Made by a program: the position numbers and the translations under genes. Of a stretch of 64,000 nt of DNA, positions 9,613 through 19,225 are shown in pieces. This stretch comes from Candidatus Woesearchaeota archaeon (lineage in GTDB: Archaea; Nanobdellota; Nanobdellia; Woesearchaeales; GW2011-AR4). The stretch lies in the NCBI GenBank assembly GCA_016185945.1, contig JACPMR010000012.1:1-64000 (forward strand), written 5' to 3'. Every line of letters begins with the position of its first letter. The stretch's first letter is position 1. The notes under the pieces were generated by a model that was given only the letters and a program-made list of their open reading frames with translations, did no database searches and was not told the origin of the DNA.

Positions 9613-10101
9613 ATGGAAACTGTACAATCACCAACCTCATTGAGGCATTTTGCAAAGCATCTTTTTCTTGTAGGCAGAGTTTATGTGGAAAGAAAAAAAG
9701 CAAGGGAGGATGTTGACAACCATCTGCAAAAAATGAGAAAATCTGTAATAAGGATGAGCCTGACTTACAGCGACATAGACAGGCTAAGGCAAAAAATCAA
9801 GAATCTTATCAATTGGGAGAGAAAATATTCAAAACTTTTCAAAGCCCCAGACAATGAGACGGAGGATTTAAAGAGGCAGATAAGGGCGCTTGAAGGGGAA
9901 TTAGCCGAAGAAAGAGAGGAGAAACATACGATAATCAGCGAGAACAATGAGAGAATTGCCCAATTTACAGAGTCATTTAACAGCGTCAAAAGCCAGATGA
10001 AGCATTTGCATCTTGACAAGCTGAGAAGGCAGCAGAGATTAAAGGCGCTGGAGAGCAAGATAAGGGAAAAGGTAGACGTGCACAGGTATTTTCATTCTTA
10101 G
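9613..10101 (+). CDS. Coiled-coil hypothetical protein
   Basis: Complete ORF, strongly helical/charged. Confidence 0.65.
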   Translation: METVQSPTSLRHFAKHLFLVGRVYVERKKAREDVDNHLQKMRKSVIRMSLTYSDIDRLRQKIKNLINWERKYSKLFKAPDNETEDLKRQIRALEGELAEEREEKHTIISENNERIAQFTESFNSVKSQMKHLHLDKLRRQQRLKALESKIREKVDVHRYFHS

Positions 10102-10124
10102 ATTGTTCTTTTTAGGTACTTGAA

Positions 10125-11036
10125 TTATCGACCAAAATAAGTAACTACATCATTTAGTGGGGAATATAATCTTCCTTCTTGCATATCATGCGGTAATGCA
10201 CCAAATCTGAAAAAGATATCAACAATTTCTCTGGTGTTTCTATGCAGCAAAGGTTTCATCAAATCAAATACAGTATCGATTTTACGTTTCAGCTCTAATT
10301 CTAAGTCTCTTGGAATAGTGCCTCCTACTTGTTCTGCCATCCTTTTATAGATAGGTAAATAATTATGATGAAATTCTCTCTTTAACATATCCCAAAATTC
10401 GTGCCAAAAAGAACCAAATATATTTCCTGAAAGCCTATTCACTTCTTTGGTTTTTACATAGATTGAAATAGCCTCTCTTAGTAACATAAGCTCAAGTTCA
10501 TAAGCCTCACGCAGAGCCATTGGACCAGTAAAAAATTCAAGCTGATGTGATTTGGCATATTGGAATTGAGTTGAACTAGTTAATTCCTCATAATGTATAA
10601 ATGTTCTTCCTAAGCCTTTTCCATCTACAAATACAACTCCAGTATCTGAAAAAGGTCGTATTGTAAAAAAAGCTCTTGATACATAAAATCCTCTTGTTTC
10701 AGTTGGGCGATGAAGCACCTTTCTGACTATTGGCTTAAAATTTGGAAAGATGAATCCAACAGCATAAGGATAAAATCCAGTTGCAATAGCATAAGGTAAT
10801 AATACGTTATCTTCAGTCATAAAGATAGCACCATTAAAATCCTCTTCTTTAAAAGCCTCACTAAAAGTAATGCCTTGAAGCTCGTTTAGACTATCTACTA
10901 AATCTTCTAATCTTCCAGCAGAAATTTGATGTTTGGCATAGAGAAAAGAATCAACTATGTGTGGAATCTCTCTTACTTTAAATACAGCATGCTCCATGCT
11001 TGTTTCTAAATCCCGTTTACTACGATTGAGTAACAT
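10125..11036 (-). CDS. Hypothetical protein (303 aa)
   Basis: Long ORF, no recognised family. Confidence 0.6.
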   Translation of the reverse strand: MLLNRSKRDLETSMEHAVFKVREIPHIVDSFLYAKHQISAGRLEDLVDSLNELQGITFSEAFKEEDFNGAIFMTEDNVLLPYAIATGFYPYAVGFIFPNFKPIVRKVLHRPTETRGFYVSRAFFTIRPFSDTGVVFVDGKGLGRTFIHYEELTSSTQFQYAKSHQLEFFTGPMALREAYELELMLLREAISIYVKTKEVNRLSGNIFGSFWHEFWDMLKREFHHNYLPIYKRMAEQVGGTIPRDLELELKRKIDTVFDLMKPLLHRNTREIVDIFFRFGALPHDMQEGRLYSPLNDVVTYFGR

Positions 11037-11085
11037 GATATATTGAGAAAAAGGTTAGTTTAATTAATTTATCGCTTATCAATTC

Positions 11086-11268
11086 TTACAAATCCCTCGC
11101 CATAATCGTGTTTCTTTGGTTCTGCTTTGCCCTTTTGCATGCCTTTTCAACAATTTTTTTGACTTCCTCTTCCAAAGCTTTGTAAAACTCGTCAGAAACG
11201 CTTAACGGCTTTCCGTCAAGCTTTGCATGCTCCTTTACTTGGGATTTAACTATAACTGATTTTGTCAT
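11086..11268 (-). CDS. Small histone-fold protein (DUF1931-like)
   Basis: VKEHAKLDGKPLSVSDEFYKALEEEVKKIVEKACKRAKQNQRNTIMARDL resembles archaeal histone-fold/DUF1931 halves. Confidence 0.65.
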   Translation of the reverse strand: MTKSVIVKSQVKEHAKLDGKPLSVSDEFYKALEEEVKKIVEKACKRAKQNQRNTIMARDL

Positions 11269-11281
11269 TGTGAGTTTTTGT

Positions 11282-11433
11282 TTATTTTTTGTTGATTATT
11301 GGAAAAAATATACTTCTATACTCGCATTTATTACACTTGTGCGCATTAAATTCAGACTGCTCACCAAAATCTGCCGTGAAAAATCCGGGCTCACATCCTT
11401 GCTTTTGCATTTAGGGCAGATTTTTTGTTTCAT
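11282..11433 (-). pseudogene. Zinc-ribbon protein, frameshifted
   Basis: MKQKICPKCKSKDVSPDF then, one frame over, FTADFGEQSEFNAHKCNKCEYRSIFFPIINKK*; the two CxxC knuckles lie in different frames. Confidence 0.6.
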
Positions 11434-11440
11434 CTATTAT

Positions 11441-13111
11441 TTATTGTTGTGGGCTTATTGCCATGTCAAAGTCTATTACTCTAACTATAGGTTTGTTGTT
11501 TACCATTAGCACAACAAAATTGCCATGGTGTGGATGTCCATGAATTATGCCATTTCTTTCTAATTCTTTAATTATTTTTATTTCTTGTGAATGTACTTCG
11601 TTTTCTAATGTAGGATATTTTTCAATGAATTCGAGTATCCCTTCTCCAGCATATTTAGTAACTACAGAAACTAACTCATTTCCTTCAGAGTCTTTACTTT
11701 TTCTTTTGTATACTCTTATTATTTCTTCACAAGGAATTCCTACTTTTACTGCTTTTTCCCATGCTTCAAAAGCTTGTTTACGAATAATTCGAATTATATA
11801 GCCTGTTAGCCTTCCCCCTAAAGGAACTAAAACACTGCCGGTTTTTTTGAATGGGAGTCTTACTATCTTTTTATCTAATGGTCTAAGGCTTCCAAGTCCT
11901 TCACTAATAATCTTCTTAGTATAAACACTATCACCGAGTAATTCGAAATAAGCCCTTGCAATATCTAACAAAATGTAAATTTCTTGAAAGGACGAAATTC
12001 TACAGGTTGCCAAACCTTTAAGGAAAGACTCACCAAAACTTATGGGTCTATATTGACTCAACTGCAATAATAATGGTCTAAATTGTCTTAAATCTTCTAA
12101 GGTATTTATTATATTTTTGGATGCAAATAAATCAAATTTAACAAATGGTTCCATGAGTTCTTTTTCTATATCACTAATAATGTCTACCAATTCCTTACCG
12201 ATTTTAACAACACCGTATCTTTCAATAATTTTTTCTAAATTGAGTAAACCTTCAATCACATTTAAGAAAAAATTATTGAAGTACAAACCATAAACATTCT
12301 TAGGTATTTTATACCATGCATAATTAAGTATTTCCATTAAATCTAAAAAGTCATATTTGCTAACTAAATGTTCTCGTTCTCGTTCTTGAGGAAAGAACCC
12401 AGCGCTTATAAGTGTATAATCTGTGCGGTTTAATGCCGACACTATCTTTGTTAATCCATTATACAGACCTTCTCTTTCAATTATAATTCTGCCTAAGTAT
12501 CTACATAAAAAAAGATCAAAAACATAAAATACAATTTCTGGTTTGTTAGATTTGACTATTCTAAGAATGTTATCTAATCCATAATCAAGCAGTATTTTCT
12601 CACACCAACTCAACATCCTAAATAACGTGTGCACTCTATTTGGTTCTATTATATTGATTAGTGTGCGGGTAGCTTCCCAATTCGAAATAAGGTAATCTCC
12701 TAAACTATGATGTTCTCGAAAATTAAAGTCAAGTTGTTCTAATAAGCTTTTTCTTTCATCATAAAGTTTTGCTTTCTCACATTCAAGGTCCAAAATAATC
12801 CTCCTTATATCAAAGTCAATTAATCTTATCCATTCAGATTTTGATTTGACTCTATTTATATGAGTGATTAAAATTCTTATATCAGAAATTTCTTTGGAGT
12901 ATCTGTACTTATCGGTTCTGTAGTAATTATGTAATCTCTTTAAAATAAAAGCAACTCTCTTAACTTTATCTTTTAACTCACGAAAATCGTGCTTTACCTC
13001 ATCAGTCCAAATATAGGCAATATCTCTTTTAATACGCTTAACAACATCACTCCAATAAAATTTAATTTTATTTTCTATTTCGGACAATCTTGATAAGTCA
13101 TCTTCTACCAT
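11441..13111 (-). CDS. Large hypothetical protein with C-terminal protein-kinase-like/APH-like catalytic loop
   Basis: C-terminus GIIHGHPHHGNFVVLMVNNKPIVRVIDFDMA matches HGxxHxxN and DFD motifs of kinase-fold proteins. Confidence 0.6.
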   Translation of the reverse strand: MVEDDLSRLSEIENKIKFYWSDVVKRIKRDIAYIWTDEVKHDFRELKDKVKRVAFILKRLHNYYRTDKYRYSKEISDIRILITHINRVKSKSEWIRLIDFDIRRIILDLECEKAKLYDERKSLLEQLDFNFREHHSLGDYLISNWEATRTLINIIEPNRVHTLFRMLSWCEKILLDYGLDNILRIVKSNKPEIVFYVFDLFLCRYLGRIIIEREGLYNGLTKIVSALNRTDYTLISAGFFPQEREREHLVSKYDFLDLMEILNYAWYKIPKNVYGLYFNNFFLNVIEGLLNLEKIIERYGVVKIGKELVDIISDIEKELMEPFVKFDLFASKNIINTLEDLRQFRPLLLQLSQYRPISFGESFLKGLATCRISSFQEIYILLDIARAYFELLGDSVYTKKIISEGLGSLRPLDKKIVRLPFKKTGSVLVPLGGRLTGYIIRIIRKQAFEAWEKAVKVGIPCEEIIRVYKRKSKDSEGNELVSVVTKYAGEGILEFIEKYPTLENEVHSQEIKIIKELERNGIIHGHPHHGNFVVLMVNNKPIVRVIDFDMAISPQQ

Positions 13112-13143
13112 GTTAATAATCTATTTTACTCCACATGCCGTTT

Positions 13144-14832
13144 TCAATCATGCGTATACCAAAACCTTAACTTATCACTTTTCTTTTCATCCAATCTGCA
13201 AAACCCGAATCTGGTAAATTGGACTACCTCATTAACTTTCAAGCCTCTAACCATCGGCTCTGCAAGCCCTTTCTTTATTTCTTTGTTCGGCATCAAAACC
13301 TCAACCTTGACCAAATCCTTCTGCACAGGCAGCCAATGGATTATCTTGTCGCCCTGCTTTTTGTATTTTTCATATTCAAGCGAATCAAAAATAAACTTGT
13401 TTTTTATCTTTTTAAAATTTAAACAATCCATTAATCTGTATAACTTACCGTCTTTAAAGTCCTTGAAATCCTTCTCTGCAACATAAAACTTGTCCTTTGT
13501 CTTGAATTTTCTAGAACCCCTTTCCTTATGCTCGGGATGCAATTTCAATTCGCAAGTTTGCTCAGGCGCATTTTCTATCCTTATTTCTTTCGGGCTTTCA
13601 ACAAAGAAATAGCGGTTGCATTTTGCATCAAGCAGTCTCCTGTTATGCGCAATTAAGTCATCCCATGTCAAAACAGATTCTGTTTTTGTCAAGCCAGTTG
13701 AAAGCACAAAATTCTTTATTGCTTCCGGCAAAAATCCCCTTCTTCTCAATGCAACCAATGTTGTAAGTGAAGGGTCATCCCAGCCGATAAGCTGTTTTTT
13801 TTGCACTTTTTCCCTTATAATCCTGCCAGAGCTTTCTACTCCCTCAAGATTGAATCTTGCGAACTCATAGATTTTAGTTTCCTTGAAGCCCGCCATTGTC
13901 TGGATTAATCTCTGCAATTCATTTCTCAGCTCAAATTCCTTGCTTCTTAACCTATGGGTTACACCTTCAATGCCGTCCATTATGGAAGTTTCAAAATCAT
14001 AGGTTGGCCATACCCTGTATTTTTTCTTCTGCCTTGGATGAGGCTCATCTATTACCCTAAATATGACAGGATCTCTCAGAGCAGTGTTTGGGCTCTGCAT
14101 GTGCCCTTTTAGTCTTAAAACATACTTGCCAACTCTTGACTTGAACATTTCATGCCATTTCTCAAGATTTTTTTCAGGCAAAGCGTACCTGCATTGGCAC
14201 TCTGTTCCATTCTTCCTGTTTTCCTTGATTGCTTCCTGCTTGCAGGAGCACACATATGCATGATTGTCTTTTATTATCTTTTCAGCATAGTTGTAGAACT
14301 CCTGCATGAAGCCAGAGGCATAATCAACTTTGTCTGGTTTTATGCCTAGCCAACCATAATCGTCTATATGGATTTTGTAGAATTCGTCTTGCGCAAGCTC
14401 GGGATTTGTATCTTCAAACCTCAAGTAGAAAGTGCCATTATGCCTTTTTGCAAGCTCGTAATTGACGATTATGGCTTTTGCATGCCCTATATGGGGGTAT
14501 TTGCTCGGCTCTGGAGGAAAAGCTGTTACTACCTTTTGCCCTTCCCTTATGGCTATGAATGCAAAGATGTCCTTTTCTTCTCTTTCTTCCTTCTTTTCAA
14601 GAAGCTCTGGAGCCAATTCCTGCAGCTTTTGCCCCTGCTTTTCAAGTGAAAGCTTGTTGATATCCTTTATGACACTTATTATTTCCTTGCTTATTTCCCT
14701 TGCTTTTTCCCTTAAATCAGGGTTTTCAGCAAGAACCTTGCCTATGACAGCTCCTGGATTGGCTTTGCCCTTATACTTTATGGCGTTCTGCAAAGCGTAC
14801 TTTTTTATTGTTGCTTTCAGGGAATCTTGCAT
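13144..14832 (-). CDS. gltX: Glutamyl-tRNA synthetase (archaeal type)
   Basis: FPPEPSKYPHIGHAKA, FYLRFEDTNPE, class I aaRS; likely start MQDSLKATIKKYALQNAIKYKGKANPGAVIG at 14832, not the 15093 ORF start. Confidence 0.93.
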   Translation of the reverse strand: MQDSLKATIKKYALQNAIKYKGKANPGAVIGKVLAENPDLREKAREISKEIISVIKDINKLSLEKQGQKLQELAPELLEKKEEREEKDIFAFIAIREGQKVVTAFPPEPSKYPHIGHAKAIIVNYELAKRHNGTFYLRFEDTNPELAQDEFYKIHIDDYGWLGIKPDKVDYASGFMQEFYNYAEKIIKDNHAYVCSCKQEAIKENRKNGTECQCRYALPEKNLEKWHEMFKSRVGKYVLRLKGHMQSPNTALRDPVIFRVIDEPHPRQKKKYRVWPTYDFETSIMDGIEGVTHRLRSKEFELRNELQRLIQTMAGFKETKIYEFARFNLEGVESSGRIIREKVQKKQLIGWDDPSLTTLVALRRRGFLPEAIKNFVLSTGLTKTESVLTWDDLIAHNRRLLDAKCNRYFFVESPKEIRIENAPEQTCELKLHPEHKERGSRKFKTKDKFYVAEKDFKDFKDGKLYRLMDCLNFKKIKNKFIFDSLEYEKYKKQGDKIIHWLPVQKDLVKVEVLMPNKEIKKGLAEPMVRGLKVNEVVQFTRFGFCRLDEKKSDKLRFWYTHD

Positions 14833-14941
14833 AAAATCCAAAAATAGAAAGTTATTTAAATAACTTATGCTACGGCAAAAGTGCACAAGGACTAAAGGGG
14901 TTGTTTTTGATTTTCTCCCTTTTGATTTTATCGGGGGAATT

Positions 14942-15154
14942 ATGGGACGGAAAACTTCTACAATACCAAAAGCATCTGTTGCAAGAATCTTAATTAAAGC
15001 AGGCGCAAAAAGGGTTTCTGAAGGCGGGGTTGCTGCATTTACCGAAGTCCTTACAGACATCGCAGTCAAGATTTCTTCAAAAGCATCGGACATTGCAAAG
15101 CACGCTGGAAGGAAGACAGTGCATGAAGGGGATGTCAGGCTTGCTTCTAAGTAA
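14942..15154 (+). CDS. Archaeal histone
   Basis: MGRKTSTIPKASVARILIKAGAKRVSEGGVAAFTEVLTDIAVKISSKASDIAKHAGRKTVHEGDVRLASK. Confidence 0.93.
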   Translation: MGRKTSTIPKASVARILIKAGAKRVSEGGVAAFTEVLTDIAVKISSKASDIAKHAGRKTVHEGDVRLASK

Positions 15155-15181
15155 AATTTGTAATTATTTCTTTAATTAAAA

Positions 15182-15262
15182 TTTTCAATCCGTCGCTTCG
15201 CGACAATATTTACTGCTCGGCAAAACTTTCCCCGCCAATCAGTTTTGCCTCGCCTATACATT
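15182..15262 (+). repeat. Intergenic repeat family A, copy 2
   Basis: TTTTCAATCCGTCGCTTCGCGAC ... CCTCGCCTATACATT. Confidence 0.75.
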
Positions 15263-15396
15263 GTAACATCAAAAGCTGGTCTCCTTTATCACGAATTCTT
15301 ATAAAGGACGCTCTCGTATTGATTGAATTTTTTATATAATTTTAATATGATTTTTAAGAAAATCTTTTAAACAATACATTTTTCTAGTCAACTAAT

Positions 15397-15527
15397 GGGC
15401 CGGTAGTTAAACCTGGTAAAGCATTGCTCCAGATTAATGCGCCCTTGGCTAGGGTGACTAGAGTGGAAGACTACTCTTGCTCTTTAGGCTCCGGGTTCAA
15501 AGCAGTGTGAAAATCCCGGCCGGTCCA
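15397..15527 (+). tRNA. tRNA-Ala-like gene, probably GGC anticodon, with several insertions
   Basis: Acceptor GGGCCGG/CCGGTCC with G3:U70 (Ala identity), discriminator A; T-stem CCGGG/CCCGG with T-loop TTCAA[AGCAGTGTGAAA]AT; possible anticodon arm CGCCC-TTGGCTA-GGGTG; 131 nt total. Confidence 0.65.
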
Positions 15528-15538
15528 TTTTGTCAAAA

Positions 15539-16354
15539 ATGAAGATACTCTACACAGCAGACATCCACGGGAACGAAGAATTCTGTAAAAGATTGCTGAA
15601 AAAAGCAGAAGATGAAAATGCTGATGCAATAGTTATAGGGGGTGATTTATGCCCTAGAAATGGCGATACAATAAAAGAAAAAATCAACAGCCAGAAACAT
15701 TTTCTTGAAAAGTTTTTGATTCCATTATTCAAAGAATTCAAAATTAAAAACAAAAACAGGGAAATATATGCAATAATGGGCAATGATGATTTCAAAGTAA
15801 ATCTTGAAATATTGGAAAAAGCAGAAAAAAACAAAATATTGCACTCAATCCACAAAGAATCAATAAAGTTAAATAAACTGAGCATTGCAGGATACAGCTT
15901 CGTAAATCCAACCCCGTTCAGATTGAAGGATTGGGAAAAGCCGGATTTTGAAGGTGATAGATTACCTACACAATTATTCAACGAAGAAATAAGAAGCGTT
16001 GAAAAGGAAAATGGGACAATTCAAGAAGATTTAAATGGATTAAAAAGATTGTCAAATCCGAAGAAAACAATTTATGTGATTCATGCTCCGCCATACAACA
16101 CAAAACTTGATATTGTGACAACCGGCACCCATGTCGGAAGCAAGGCGGTAAGAAAATTTATAGAAGAAGAGCAGCCATTTTTGACTTTACACGGACACAT
16201 ACATGAAAGCCCAAGGATGAGCGGCTCATGGCACGACAAGATTGGAAAAACAATCTGCATCAATGTTGGGAGCAGCTATCCAGAGGATAAACTGAATTGC
16301 GTAATAATCGATGCTGACAAATTGGATAAAATAAGATATTTGGAGTTAGAATGA
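15539..16354 (+). CDS. Metallophosphoesterase (calcineurin-like)
   Basis: ADIHGNEEF, GGDLCP, GNDDF, HAPPY, HGHIHESP motifs. Confidence 0.85.
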   Translation: MKILYTADIHGNEEFCKRLLKKAEDENADAIVIGGDLCPRNGDTIKEKINSQKHFLEKFLIPLFKEFKIKNKNREIYAIMGNDDFKVNLEILEKAEKNKILHSIHKESIKLNKLSIAGYSFVNPTPFRLKDWEKPDFEGDRLPTQLFNEEIRSVEKENGTIQEDLNGLKRLSNPKKTIYVIHAPPYNTKLDIVTTGTHVGSKAVRKFIEEEQPFLTLHGHIHESPRMSGSWHDKIGKTICINVGSSYPEDKLNCVIIDADKLDKIRYLELE

Positions 16355-16839
16355 TAGGCATAATCTCAGATACCCATGAAAATGAAGAGGCAATCAAAAG
16401 AGCTGTCAAAGTATTCAAGGACAGGAAAGTTGAGTTTGTTGTGCATTGCGGCGATATAATAAGCCCGCCGATGCTTGAGCACTTCAAAGAACTGAAAATG
16501 AAGATTGTCTATGGTAATAATGACGGCGAAAGGGTTGGATTAAATAATAAGGCAAGCGAATATGGATGGGAAGAAGTAACAGATGAAAAAGAATTCGAAT
16601 ACAAAGGCAAAAAGTTTTATGTATATCACGGCACTAAAAGGGAAAAGCTTTATGCAGCAATCAAAAGCAATAAATATGACTACATCCTGACAGGGCATAC
16701 ACATATTAAAAGGAACGATAAAATAGGAAAAACAAGGGTTATTAATCCAGGCGCATTGTTCAGGATTTATCCTTATACAATTGCATTGCTTGATGTCGAT
16801 AAAGACGAGGTTGAGTTTGTAGAGGTGAAGATGAAGTAA
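16351..16839 (+). CDS. YfcE/MJ0936-family phosphodiesterase
   Basis: ISDTHENEEA, HCGDI, GNNDGE, YHGT, GHTH. Confidence 0.9.
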   Translation: MIGIISDTHENEEAIKRAVKVFKDRKVEFVVHCGDIISPPMLEHFKELKMKIVYGNNDGERVGLNNKASEYGWEEVTDEKEFEYKGKKFYVYHGTKREKLYAAIKSNKYDYILTGHTHIKRNDKIGKTRVINPGALFRIYPYTIALLDVDKDEVEFVEVKMK

Positions 16840-17252
16840 TGGACGACTGCATTTTTTGCAAGATTGTTGAGGGAAAAATCCCTGCAACGAAAATTTATGA
16901 AGACGATAAAGTTATTAGTTTTCTAGACATAATGCCGGCAAACAAGGGGCATTGTTTAATTGTTCCAAAAAATCATTCACCAACTCTTGTTGAGATGCAT
17001 GAAGAAGATTTAACTGCAACTGTAAAGGCGGTAAAAAAAATTGCAAGGGCATTATCGTTAAGCTTCGGGAATGCAAGCTTCAACATGGTGATGAACAACG
17101 GCAAGGAAGCAGGGCAGATTGTGAATCATGCCCACATCCATCTTATCCCAAGATTCCAGAAAGACAGGCTGAGGTTGAAATGGAGCCATCTGAAGTATGA
17201 AGGAGAGGAAATGAACGATTATGCAGGGAGGATAAAGAAGTTTATAGAGTAA
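16839..17252 (+). CDS. HIT family hydrolase (intact triad)
   Basis: CIFCKIVEGKIPATKIYEDD ... VNHAHIHLIPR. Confidence 0.92.
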   Translation: MDDCIFCKIVEGKIPATKIYEDDKVISFLDIMPANKGHCLIVPKNHSPTLVEMHEEDLTATVKAVKKIARALSLSFGNASFNMVMNNGKEAGQIVNHAHIHLIPRFQKDRLRLKWSHLKYEGEEMNDYAGRIKKFIE

Positions 17253-17295
17253 TTCAGTAACCTTTTTAAAACAAAATCTTATTCTTTTTGACAAT

Positions 17296-17433
17296 GCCGA
17301 AGTAACTCAGCCTGGTTAGAGTGATGCTCTCATAAGGTATAACCTGAAAGGCAGCGCAAATTAAAGATTTGCTGGTCTTTCTTCGCTTCGCTCAGAAAGG
17401 CATAAGTCGGGAGTTCAAATCTCCCCTTCGGCA
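17296..17433 (+). tRNA. tRNA-Met (CAT) with canonical 37/38 intron (~17335..17397)
   Basis: Acceptor GCCGAAG/CTTCGGC; anticodon stem ATGCT/GGCAT with loop CTCATA|A; T-arm GGGAG TTCAAAT CTCCC; 138 nt, 75 nt after 63-nt intron removal. Confidence 0.85.
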
Positions 17434-17483
17434 TTTATTCCAACCAAAAATTTTTAATAATCCAGAATTTACTCTTTATTCAG

Positions 17484-18044
17484 GTGATTTCCATGGAAAT
17501 GAACACTCAAAACTTGAAATTGAAGATTGGCGACAAGGCGCCTGATTTCAGTTTGCCCGGGGCTGATGGAAAAGCATATTCCTTAAATGATTTCAAACCC
17601 AAAAAAATTCTGGTGATTATCTTCATGTGCAATCATTGCCCTTATGTGCAGGCATATGTTGAGAGGATGAAAGCAATCCAAAGCGATTTTGGAGTTAAAA
17701 GCGTGCAAGTGGTTGGAATTAATTCCAATGACGAAGTCAATTATCCAGATGACAGCTTTGACAAGATGGTTGAGTTTGCAAAGCAGAGAAAGCTGAACTT
17801 TCCATATTTAAGAGATGAAGATCAAAAGGTTGCAACCACCTATGGCGCCCAATGCACGCCTGAATGCTTTGTTTTTGATTCTGAAAGAAGATTAAGGTAT
17901 CATGGCAGGATTGACGATAATTATAAGGATGAGAATGCAGTCAAAACTTATGACTTGAGGAATGCGATAAATGCATTGATACACAACCAGAAAGTGCAGA
18001 TTGAATTGACGCCAGCGATTGGATGCTCAATAAAGTGGAGATAA
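17484..18044 (+). CDS. Thioredoxin-fold peroxiredoxin-like (AhpC/TSA) protein
   Basis: [46 protein letters not shown]. Confidence 0.88.
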   Translation: MISMEMNTQNLKLKIGDKAPDFSLPGADGKAYSLNDFKPKKILVIIFMCNHCPYVQAYVERMKAIQSDFGVKSVQVVGINSNDEVNYPDDSFDKMVEFAKQRKLNFPYLRDEDQKVATTYGAQCTPECFVFDSERRLRYHGRIDDNYKDENAVKTYDLRNAINALIHNQKVQIELTPAIGCSIKWR

Positions 18045-18046
18045 CT

Positions 18047-19045
18047 TTATTTCAAATTCTCCAAAACTTTCTCATAATTGTACTTTAGTGCCTTATTGTC
18101 AGGATGCTTTTTTAACTGCTCCTCTAGAATTTTCTTCGCCTGCTCAAACTTTCCCATCGACATATAGATAACTGCAAGGTTATTTGCAGGGCTTGGATTA
18201 TCTGGGTTATGCTTCATGCTTTTCTTGAAATATTCTATTGCCCTGTTCTTGTCGTTCATCTCTAAGTATATTTTTGCTATCTCTGAAAATACTAACTTGT
18301 AGTTTGGACTGAGCTTTGCTGTTTTCTCAAAATACTTCAATGCATTGCTGAAATCATTTCTGCCAAGGTACATTCTTGCTGCCTGGTAATTGTATCTGGG
18401 GCTTTCTGGGTTTTCCTCCAATTGCTTCAGAATTATTTTAGAGTATTGCCCTGTTTTTTCACCAATCAAGTTTTCATTTTTCAAAGAACCGAAATGATGC
18501 AGCACAACATCAAGTTTTGTGTATTTTAGTCCTTTTTCATTTATTGAATCTTCAACCAATTCATGAACCCTGTGCTTGAAATGCAATCCTAACCTATTTT
18601 TGAATAATCTAACCAGAGAATGAGAGATATAGAATGGGTATTGGCTTACTAGTTCAAAATCCGAATCATTCTTTACAGCGCTTTCAAATATATTGTTTGT
18701 ATAAGAACGCTGCTCCAATGAAAAGCCGACAAATTCATTTGCATCTTTTACATTTTTTATTTTTTCCAAATCTTTTTGCCCTATTACCTCATCAGCATCA
18801 AGCACAAATATCCATTCCTTTGTTGCATGCTTCAAGCTTTCATTTCTTGCAGCACTGAAATCATCAATCCATTTGAAATCATAAACTTTAGCTTTAAACT
18901 TCTTTGCTATCTCCTTTGTCTTGTCCGTGCTGCCTGTGTCGACTATAATGATTTCAGCTACTATATCTTTGACAGAGTTCAGGCACTGCTCTAAATATCT
19001 CTCCTCGTTCTTTGTTATCATACATAATGAGATTGTTTGGGACAT
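18047..19045 (-). CDS. Glycosyltransferase family 2 with C-terminal TPR repeats
   Basis: ISLCMITKNEERYLEQCLNSVKDIVAEIIIVDTGSTDKT; TPR-like repeats. Confidence 0.9.
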   Translation of the reverse strand: MSQTISLCMITKNEERYLEQCLNSVKDIVAEIIIVDTGSTDKTKEIAKKFKAKVYDFKWIDDFSAARNESLKHATKEWIFVLDADEVIGQKDLEKIKNVKDANEFVGFSLEQRSYTNNIFESAVKNDSDFELVSQYPFYISHSLVRLFKNRLGLHFKHRVHELVEDSINEKGLKYTKLDVVLHHFGSLKNENLIGEKTGQYSKIILKQLEENPESPRYNYQAARMYLGRNDFSNALKYFEKTAKLSPNYKLVFSEIAKIYLEMNDKNRAIEYFKKSMKHNPDNPSPANNLAVIYMSMGKFEQAKKILEEQLKKHPDNKALKYNYEKVLENLK

Positions 19046-19061
19046 TTTTAGTTTTATTATT

Positions 19062-19119
19062 TATAGGCGAAGGGGTTAATGCCCCTGAGCACTATCGTTT
19101 GCCGAAGGCAGATTGAATT
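19062..19119 (-). repeat. Intergenic repeat family A, copy 3 (inverted, short)
   Basis: TATAGGCGAAGGGG ... GCCGAAGGCAGATTGAATTT. Confidence 0.6.
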
Positions 19120-19225
19120 TTTTATTATTATATTTGTTAAAGTTTTCCTTTAGCTCTTTCCTTTCTTGCTGTTTGCCTCGCCAATAGGGCAATTTCAATA
19201 AACAATTATTTCTTCAAAAATAAAA

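Noticed and set aside
13219-14863. Plus-strand ORFs opposite GluRS
   Set aside because: Shadow ORFs with no initiation signals or recognisable motifs.
14833-15093. N-terminal extension of the GluRS ORF overlapping the histone gene
   Set aside because: The extension is the antisense of the histone gene and its promoter; GluRS homology begins at MQDSLKATIKK (14832).
15397-15527. Reading this locus as tRNA-Trp (CTCCAGA loop) or tRNA-Lys
   Set aside because: The Trp reading needs an 8-nt anticodon loop and a poor D-arm; the Lys reading would need the T-arm and 3' anticodon strand in swapped order. G3:U70 and the perfect GGC arm favour Ala.
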